Assembly (NCBI GenBank): GCA_003561495.1
Contig: PWWM01000159.1
Span: 1-5,825, forward strand
DNA length: 5,825 nucleotides
Reading direction: 5' to 3'
From: Gammaproteobacteria bacterium
GTDB lineage: Bacteria; Pseudomonadota; Gammaproteobacteria; Xanthomonadales; Wenzhouxiangellaceae
Part shown: piece by piece, positions 1-4,046 of the stretch
Numbering within the stretch: position 1 is the first letter of the stretch
How the letters are laid out: each line of letters opens with the position of its first letter
Position numbers and translations under genes: made by a program
The notes under the pieces: generated by a model
Told to the model about the DNA's origin: nothing
Database searches by the model: none
The model's input: the letters and a program-made list of their open reading frames with translations, nothing else

Positions 1-1188
1 CTGCAGCGACTCCTGGAAGGTCCTTCCGATGGCCATGGCCTCGCCCACCGATTTCATCTGGGTGGTCAGGCGATCATTGGCAGCCGGAAACTTCTCGAAG
101 GCAAAGCGTGGAATCTTGGTGACAACGTAATCGATGGTCGGTTCGAATGAGGCCGGAGTGGCCCCGCCGGTAATCTCGTTCTGCAACTCGTCAAGAGTGA
201 AACCCACTGCCAGCTTGGCCGCCACCTTGGCAATCGGAAAACCGGTCGCCTTGGAGGCCAATGCCGAGGAGCGCGAAACCCGCGGATTCATCTCGATGAC
301 CACGATTCGACCGTTGTCCGGGTTGACCGCGAACTGCACGTTGGAGCCACCGGTTTCGACGCCGATCTTTCTCAGCACCGCGATGGCGGCGTTGCGCAGT
401 TCCTGGTATTCCTTGTCGGTCAGGGTCTGGGCCGGCGCAACGGTGATGGAATCACCGGTATGCACGCCCATGGGATCGAGGTTTTCTATCGAGCAGATGA
501 TGATGCAGTTGTCAGCCGAATCGCGCACCACTTCAAGCTCGAACTCCTTCAAGCCCAGCAATGATTCGTCGAGCAATACTTCGTTGGTCGGCGACAGGTC
601 CAGGCCATGCTCGACGATTTCGACGAACTCCTCACGGTTATAGGCAATGCCGCCGCCTGAACCGCCCATAGTGAATGAGGGTCGAATGATGACCGGAAAA
701 CCGATGCGCTTCTGAATTTCAATGGCTTCCTCAAGGGTATGAGCAATATCGGCCTCGGGGGATTCCAGACCGATTTCGCGCATGGCCTTGCGAAACTCCT
801 CACGGTCCTCGGCCATGTCAATCGCCTCTCTCGAGGCCCCGATCATCTCGACGCCGAACTCCTTGAGCACACCCTCTCGCACCAGGTCCAGGGCGCAGTT
901 GAGCGCGGTCTGTCCACCCATGGTGGGCAACAGCGCGTCCGGGCGTTCCTTTTCGATGATGTCGCGAACCACATCCCAGCGAATCGGCTCGATATAAACC
1001 ACATCGGCGATCTCCGGGTCGGTCATGATGGTGGCCGGATTGGAGTTGACCAGGATGACCTTGTAACCCTCTTCACGCAGCGCCTTGACTGCCTGCACGC
1101 CGGAGTAGTCGAATTCACAGGCCTGACCGATCACGATCGGTCCTGCACCGATGATGAGGATGGTTTTTATGTCTGTGCGTTTGGGCAT
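1..1188 (-). CDS. carB: Carbamoyl-phosphate synthase large subunit CarB (3' part beyond the left edge)
   Basis: Large subunit of carbamoyl-phosphate synthetase. It uses two ATP, bicarbonate and ammonia supplied by CarA to make carbamoyl phosphate in the cytoplasm, for pyrimidines and arginine. The 396 codons present start MPKRTDIKTILIIGAGPIVI and cover nearly all of the first ATP-grasp half (carboxyphosphate synthesis) of a protein that is usually about 1,070 residues. Residues known to bind ATP and metal in the E. coli enzyme fall at the same numbers: R129, R169, G175-G176, E215, H243, Q285, E299, N301 and R303. The glycine-rich loop SFTMGGSGGG is at 171-180. The second ATP-grasp half, the oligomerisation domain and the allosteric domain lie outside the window, so ornithine/UMP control cannot be judged. 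The ATG lies 18 bp after the carA stop, so the two genes are very likely cotranscribed. No purine-rich Shine-Dalgarno is visible before it, so translational coupling to carA is possible. The identification is near certain. Confidence 0.98.
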   Translation of the reverse strand, partial: MPKRTDIKTILIIGAGPIVIGQACEFDYSGVQAVKALREEGYKVILVNSNPATIMTDPEIADVVYIEPIRWDVVRDIIEKERPDALLPTMGGQTALNCALDLVREGVLKEFGVEMIGASREAIDMAEDREEFRKAMREIGLESPEADIAHTLEEAIEIQKRIGFPVIIRPSFTMGGSGGGIAYNREEFVEIVEHGLDLSPTNEVLLDESLLGLKEFELEVVRDSADNCIIICSIENLDPMGVHTGDSITVAPAQTLTDKEYQELRNAAIAVLRKIGVETGGSNVQFAVNPDNGRIVVIEMNPRVSRSSALASKATGFPIAKVAAKLAVGFTLDELQNEITGGATPASFEPTIDYVVTKIPRFAFEKFPAANDRLTTQMKSVGEAMAIGRTFQESLQ

Positions 1189-1199
1189 GGTTCTGTGGT

Positions 1200-1227
1200 T
1201 CAGGATTCAGGGGTCAGGATTCAGGGA
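1200..1227. repeat. Four tandem 7-bp repeats across the carA stop codon
   Basis: The plus strand reads TCAGGAT, TCAGGGG, TCAGGAT, TCAGGGA back to back. This is also a 14-bp unit present twice with one mismatch. On the coding strand the units appear as ATCCTGA / CCCCTGA. The repeat encodes the last CarA residues, SLNPDP, supplies the TGA stop (1207-1209), and runs into the carA-carB spacer. The array itself is plain in the sequence. Its origin (slippage, or a dispersed repeat family) is not known from this window. Confidence 0.85.
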
Positions 1228-2361
1228 GTGGGCGCTTGACCCTTCGATCATTTCCACGAAGCGCGCAAACAGCGGCCTGAGATCATGCGGACCGGGGCTG
1301 GCCTCGGGGTGGCCCTGGAAACCCATGGCCGGCTTGCCTTCGATGCGAATGCCCTGCAGGGTGCCGTCGAACAGTGAGCGATGGGTCGGCATGACATGAG
1401 CCGGAAGGCTGTCCTCGTCAACAGCGAAGCCGTGATTCTGACTGGTGATCAATACCTGCCCGGTATCCAGATCCTTGACCGGATGATTGGCCCCGTGGTG
1501 GCCGAATTTCATTTTCATGGTTCTGGCGCCAGCGGCCAGCGCCAGCAGTTGATGACCGAGGCAGATACCGAAAACCGGGATATTTCGCTCAAGCAGTTCG
1601 CGAATGGCGTCAATGGCGTATCCGCAGGGTTCGGGATCACCAGGTCCATTGGACAACATCACGCCATCGGGCTTCAGCTCCATGACCTTGTCCAGCGGCC
1701 ATTTGGCCGGCACCACGGTCAACCGGCAGCCGGCGTCAACCAGCAGTCTCAGAATATTGCGCTTGACACCGAAGTCATAGCAAACCACGTGGCAGACGGC
1801 GCGGGTCGCCCGGAACTCTCCCCGGTCAAGCTGAAAAGTCCCCTCCTCCCAGGGCTGCGGTTCACTGATGCAGACCTGGCTGGCCAGGTCGCGGCCCGTC
1901 ATGGGCTCACACTCGCGCGCCATTGCTATCGCCTGGTCCGGGTCAACCTCATCACCGACCAGAATGCAGCCATTCTGGGCGCCGTTTTCACGCAGGTGGA
2001 TGGTCAAAGTGCGGGTATCCAGACCGGAAATTCCGCTGATCTGATGGTGAAGGAGATAATCGTGCAACGACATTTCACTACGCCACGAACTGGTGCGACG
2101 CGGATACTGGCGAATGATCAGCCCCTTGCAGTGGACTCGAAAGGATTCTGCATCGGCCTGATTGACCCCGGTATTACCCACATGGGAGGTAGTCAGTGTC
2201 ACCAGTTGACCGGCATAACTGGGGTCTGTGAGAATTTCCTGGTAGCCAGTCATCGCCGTATTGAACACGACCTCGCCGACACTGGCGCCTGGCGCGCCAA
2301 GCCCATGACCGGAAAACGTCGTACCGTCTTCCAGCGCCAATATTGCCTGCATTCGGGACAA
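1207..2361 (-). CDS. carA: Carbamoyl-phosphate synthase small subunit CarA (glutamine amidotransferase)
   Basis: Small subunit of carbamoyl-phosphate synthetase. It hydrolyses glutamine and passes ammonia to CarB. The 384-residue product matches the usual length (E. coli 382). The N-terminal CPSase small-chain domain includes GEVVFNTAMTGYQEILTDPSY (29-49), followed by a class I glutamine amidotransferase domain from about residue 190. The catalytic triad is complete: Cys267 in GICLGH, and His351 and Glu353 in GFQGHPEASPGPHD. The LSNGPGDP motif is at 236-243. I chose the TTG start at 2361 because a strong GGAGGT Shine-Dalgarno lies 7 nt upstream. The ATG three codons later would be about 16 nt from it, too far. 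E. coli carA also starts at UUG. The C-terminal tail (SSAHSLNPDP) differs from the E. coli ending and is partly encoded by the heptamer repeat. carB follows after 18 bp. Confidence 0.98.
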   Translation of the reverse strand: MSRMQAILALEDGTTFSGHGLGAPGASVGEVVFNTAMTGYQEILTDPSYAGQLVTLTTSHVGNTGVNQADAESFRVHCKGLIIRQYPRRTSSWRSEMSLHDYLLHHQISGISGLDTRTLTIHLRENGAQNGCILVGDEVDPDQAIAMARECEPMTGRDLASQVCISEPQPWEEGTFQLDRGEFRATRAVCHVVCYDFGVKRNILRLLVDAGCRLTVVPAKWPLDKVMELKPDGVMLSNGPGDPEPCGYAIDAIRELLERNIPVFGICLGHQLLALAAGARTMKMKFGHHGANHPVKDLDTGQVLITSQNHGFAVDEDSLPAHVMPTHRSLFDGTLQGIRIEGKPAMGFQGHPEASPGPHDLRPLFARFVEMIEGSSAHSLNPDP

Positions 2362-2368
2362 CTTTCTG

Positions 2369-2375
2369 ACCTCCA
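2369..2375 (-). promoter_or_regulatory. carA: Shine-Dalgarno of carA, which decides a TTG start
   Basis: The coding strand reads TGGAGGT, a near-perfect match to the anti-Shine-Dalgarno sequence, ending 7 nt before TTG (2361-2359). The next in-frame ATG (2352-2350) would be 16 nt away. The spacing therefore favours TTG. Confidence 0.85.
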
Positions 2376-2383
2376 GGTATACG

Positions 2384-2414
2384 AAAAGGGCCGGGATCTT
2401 TACATCCGCGGCCC
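2384..2414 (-). terminator. Terminator-like hairpin in the carA leader (possible attenuator)
   Basis: On the minus strand, GGGCCG (2414-2409), a single bulged C (2408) and GGAT (2407-2404) pair with ATCC (2397-2394) and CGGCCC (2393-2388). The loop is six nucleotides, GTAAAG. The stem is 10 bp with a perfect 6-bp G+C base and is followed at once by TTTT (2387-2384), then CG. This is the shape of an intrinsic terminator, although the T-tract is short. It ends only about 9 nt before the carA Shine-Dalgarno, which leaves no room for a carA promoter downstream. It must therefore act within a carA leader or be read through. The alternative is a plain hairpin or a terminator for transcripts arriving from ppsR and the DUF1249 gene. 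Confidence 0.55.
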
Positions 2415-2422
2415 ACTCGTTC

Positions 2423-2445
2423 GAGCCGACCCACCTGGTCGACCC
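2423..2445 (-). other. Hairpin in the carA leader, upstream of the terminator-like stem
   Basis: In the minus-strand RNA, GGGUCGACC (2445-2437) and GGUCGGCUC (2431-2423) form nine consecutive pairs (seven Watson-Crick, two G-U) around the loop AGGUG. No U-tract follows, so it is not itself a terminator. Part of its 3' arm, GGGUCGG (2432-2426), can instead pair over seven positions (one G-U) with CCGGCCC (2394-2388), the closing arm of the downstream terminator-like stem. This is the arrangement expected of competing leader structures. The pairings are visible in the sequence; the regulatory role is inference. Confidence 0.45.
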
Positions 2446-2457
2446 TCAATCGATTCA

Positions 2458-2486
2458 ATTGTACCCAAGCCGCCGCCTTTCGACCA
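2458..2486 (-). promoter_or_regulatory. Candidate carA promoter
   Basis: On the minus strand, TACAAT (2463-2458) matches the -10 consensus at five of six positions. The hexamer 17 bp upstream, TGGTCG (2486-2481), matches the -35 consensus at only three of six, so an activator might be needed. Transcription would begin near 2451, giving a leader of about 90 nt that contains both hairpins. The short palindromes AATCGATT (2448-2455), CAATTG (2456-2461) and GGTCGACC (2437-2444) overlap this area. I could not fit a convincing arginine-repressor box. Confidence 0.3.
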
Positions 2487-2508
2487 GCCGGTTACGTTGA
2501 AACAACCC

Positions 2509-3015
2509 TCAAGTGGCCGCTGGCTCCGGCTCCGGTGCGGCAGAAAAACCCGGCGGCACATCCTCGGCCGGTTGCAAGGTTGCGGCGCTATGGCCTTGGG
2601 CAAGCAAGTAATCCAGCCACTTCAGCAAAGCCCGGTTCAACCGCCAGTTGCGCACCACCAGCCCATGCAAGGGCAATTCCGGCCCGGCCAGGCGATGGAT
2701 GCCTTGCTCCGGACTGAACGCAGTCGCCTCGGCCATGCGAGCATCGTGGTAGACACGAATATGAGCATTGGGGTTGTGCTGCTGTTGGTTGCCAATAACG
2801 TAAGTCAGGCGCAGAAAGGTCGTGTAGTCATGCTGTTCCATGACTTGCAGGTAAAGATCCGGACCGTCGGCAATGCGAGATACCAGACAATCGCTGCGAC
2901 CCAGACCCTCGGGCAGCAGGACATTCAGCGCCCGGAACACCGAGCTGTGCAATTCCGGCAGCCGACGGGCCAGAACCCGGGGCGGCGGATGCAGATTGCG
3001 AGCAGTGGTCAGCAT
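2509..3015 (-). CDS. DUF1249 family protein (YqiB-like), unknown function
   Basis: A 168-residue protein of the DUF1249 family, for which no biochemical role is known. The family signature is clear: DYTTFLRLT (63-71), then IRVYHDARMAE (86-96), and a C-terminal stretch RNWRLNRALLKWLDYLLAQGHS (122-143). The last resembles the end of E. coli YqiB (140 residues) in pattern. Residues 148-168 are a Pro/Ala/Glu-rich tail (ending PEPEPAAT) that YqiB lacks; it looks disordered. There is no signal peptide or membrane segment, so it is likely cytoplasmic. I chose the ATG at 3015 because it places the conserved LLP motif (33-35) nearer the family's usual distance from the N-terminus. A GTG at 3114 would add 33 residues, and neither start has a strong Shine-Dalgarno. 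It lies between ppsR and carA on the same strand. Family assignment is firm; the start is uncertain. Confidence 0.88.
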   Translation of the reverse strand: MLTTARNLHPPPRVLARRLPELHSSVFRALNVLLPEGLGRSDCLVSRIADGPDLYLQVMEQHDYTTFLRLTYVIGNQQQHNPNAHIRVYHDARMAEATAFSPEQGIHRLAGPELPLHGLVVRNWRLNRALLKWLDYLLAQGHSAATLQPAEDVPPGFSAAPEPEPAAT

Positions 3016-3062
3016 GGATGAAATTCGGCTCGTGATTGTGGATGGTTCTTCTTTTTCAAGGA

Positions 3063-3107
3063 TGTCAGGGATTACTGACACGGGCACAACCGGTTGGTTC
3101 CGGAACC
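3063..3107. repeat. Cluster of three palindromes between ppsR and the DUF1249 gene
   Basis: Three inverted repeats sit within 45 bp: TGTCAG-ggatta-CTGACA (3063-3080), the perfect palindrome CAACCGGTTG (3087-3096), and the perfect 12-bp palindrome GGTTCCGGAACC (3096-3107). None is followed by a T-tract on either strand, so they are not typical intrinsic terminators. They could be protein-binding sites ahead of the DUF1249 gene. If the longer GTG start at 3114 is real, they are within its coding sequence. The rest of the 143-bp gap (3016-3158) shows no convincing promoter. Confidence 0.5.
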
Positions 3108-3158
3108 TCGCCACCCGATAGTCTGGGCATATTCTCGTCCGGTTGCAAGCCCCGGCGC

Positions 3159-3974
3159 TCAGAATAATTCGCGTTGCAGCCCCAGTTCAAGCAGAATCCG
3201 ACTGGCCAGCTCCTCAACCGACGAATCCGTGGTCGACAGATTCGGCACTTTCTCCGAGCGCATCAGCGCTTCGGCGGCCTCGGTTTCGTAACGGCACTGC
3301 TTGAGCGAGGCATAACGGCTGCCGGGTCGCCGATTCTCGCGAATCTGGGAAAGACGCTCGGGATCAATGGTCAAGCCGAACAGCTTGCCACGGTGCTGGC
3401 GAAGAAAGGCCGGCAGTCGGGGTTGCTCGAGGTCCTCTTCGGTCAGCGGGTAATTGGCTGCCTTGATCCCGTAGTGCAGCGCCATGTAGAGGCAGGTCGG
3501 GGTCTTGCCACAGCGCGACACACCGATCAGGATGACGTCGGCGTCATCAAGCTTCTTGCTGATGCCATCGTCGTGAGCCAGCGCGTAGTTGGTGGCCTCC
3601 ATGCGATCCTCGTAGGTGTGAGAATTGCCCATGCCATGGGCCTGTCCGACCTGCGGGGAACGCTTTACCCCAAGGACCTCTTCGAGGGGCTCCATGAAGG
3701 TCGCGAACATGTCAAAGACATGCCCGTCACACTCGACCAGTTCCTGACCGATCTCGCTGTTGACAATGGTGCTGAAGACCAGCGGCTCATTGGCATCGGC
3801 CTCGGCTGCACGATTGATCAGGGCAACCGCGTCGCGGACTTTCTCCCGAGTATCGACGAACGGCAAGCGGATCTGACGAAAATCCACTTCTCCGAATTGG
3901 GTCAACAGACTGTGACCGAAGGTTTCCGCGGTAATGGCCGTGCCGTCGGAGACAAAGAATACGGTTCTGCGCAT
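3159..3974 (-). CDS. ppsR: Phosphoenolpyruvate synthase regulatory protein PpsR (bifunctional kinase/phosphorylase)
   Basis: This protein switches PEP synthase off by ADP-dependent phosphorylation of a threonine next to the catalytic histidine, and on again by phosphate-dependent removal that releases pyrophosphate. It belongs to the DUF299 kinase/pyrophosphorylase family and is cytoplasmic. The 271 residues match the usual length (E. coli 277). Visible family blocks are VFFVSDGTAITAE (5-17), YALAHDDGIS (130-139), the P-loop-like GVSRCGKTPT (151-160), KAANYPL (171-177), KLFGLTIDPERL (197-208), SRYASLKQCR (219-228) and the C-terminal TTDSSVEELA (248-257). I chose the ATG at 3974 because it lies just before the conserved VSDGTA block. 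A TTG at 4028 would add 18 basic, unconserved residues. No clear Shine-Dalgarno is visible. Its target gene, ppsA, diverges from it 72 bp away, as in E. coli. Confidence 0.97.
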   Translation of the reverse strand: MRRTVFFVSDGTAITAETFGHSLLTQFGEVDFRQIRLPFVDTREKVRDAVALINRAAEADANEPLVFSTIVNSEIGQELVECDGHVFDMFATFMEPLEEVLGVKRSPQVGQAHGMGNSHTYEDRMEATNYALAHDDGISKKLDDADVILIGVSRCGKTPTCLYMALHYGIKAANYPLTEEDLEQPRLPAFLRQHRGKLFGLTIDPERLSQIRENRRPGSRYASLKQCRYETEAAEALMRSEKVPNLSTTDSSVEELASRILLELGLQRELF

Positions 3975-3978
3975 AGGA

Positions 3979-4009
3979 TTGATCGTTCGGGTCCGGTGGC
4001 GGTTACAAT
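3979..4009 (+). promoter_or_regulatory. Candidate ppsA promoter
   Basis: TACAAT (4004-4009) is a five-of-six match to a -10 box. TTGATC (3979-3984) is a four-of-six match to a -35 box but is 19 bp away, longer than optimal. Transcription would start near 4016, giving a leader of about 30 nt. The -10 sits in the short inverted repeat GTTA-CAA-TAAC (4002-4012), so the opposite strand has TATTGT there. No good ppsR promoter could be assigned, and I see no Cra-like site. Confidence 0.3.
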
Positions 4010-4014
4010 AACGT

Positions 4015-4035
4015 TCTTTCCATACCAATGAAAGA
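4015..4035. repeat. Small inverted repeat in the ppsA leader
   Basis: TCTTTC (4015-4020) and GAAAGA (4030-4035) form a 6-bp inverted repeat with a 9-bp centre, ending 11 bp before the ppsA GTG. It is close to the predicted ppsA transcription start and could be an operator half-site pair or a weak leader hairpin. Six A/T-rich base pairs can arise by chance. Confidence 0.3.
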
Positions 4036-4046
4036 CAGGCCCCGCG

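Noticed and set aside
134..1239. Plus-strand open frames opposite carB
   Set aside because: The minus strand encodes CarB without interruption and with all key residues, so these frames are shadows.
2448..2461. AATCGATT/CAATTG as an arginine-repressor (ARG) box before carA
   Set aside because: Half of the site resembles TGAAT, but the second half and the spacing do not fit the ARG-box pattern.
2496..2506. Small hairpin GTTG-AAA-CAAC just after the DUF1249 stop codon as a terminator
   Set aside because: The stem is only 4 bp, has no T-tract on the minus strand, and is too weak to call.
1381..3021. A 546-codon open frame on the plus strand, opposite carA and the DUF1249 gene
   Set aside because: It is antisense to two genes with clear family matches, crosses their intergenic region, and its translation shows no recognisable domain. 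It is a by-product of codon bias.
2568..3149. The 11-mer CCGGTTGCAAG at 2568-2578 and again at 3139-3149
   Set aside because: A few shared 11-mers are expected by chance in a window of this size. One copy is in coding sequence and nothing else links them.
3972..4028. TTG at 4028 as the ppsR start
   Set aside because: The 18 added residues are basic and unlike PpsR N-termini, there is no Shine-Dalgarno, and the ATG at 3974 sits just before the conserved VSDGTA block.
3174..4031. A 285-codon plus-strand open frame opposite ppsR
   Set aside because: It mirrors ppsR almost exactly and has no recognisable motif.
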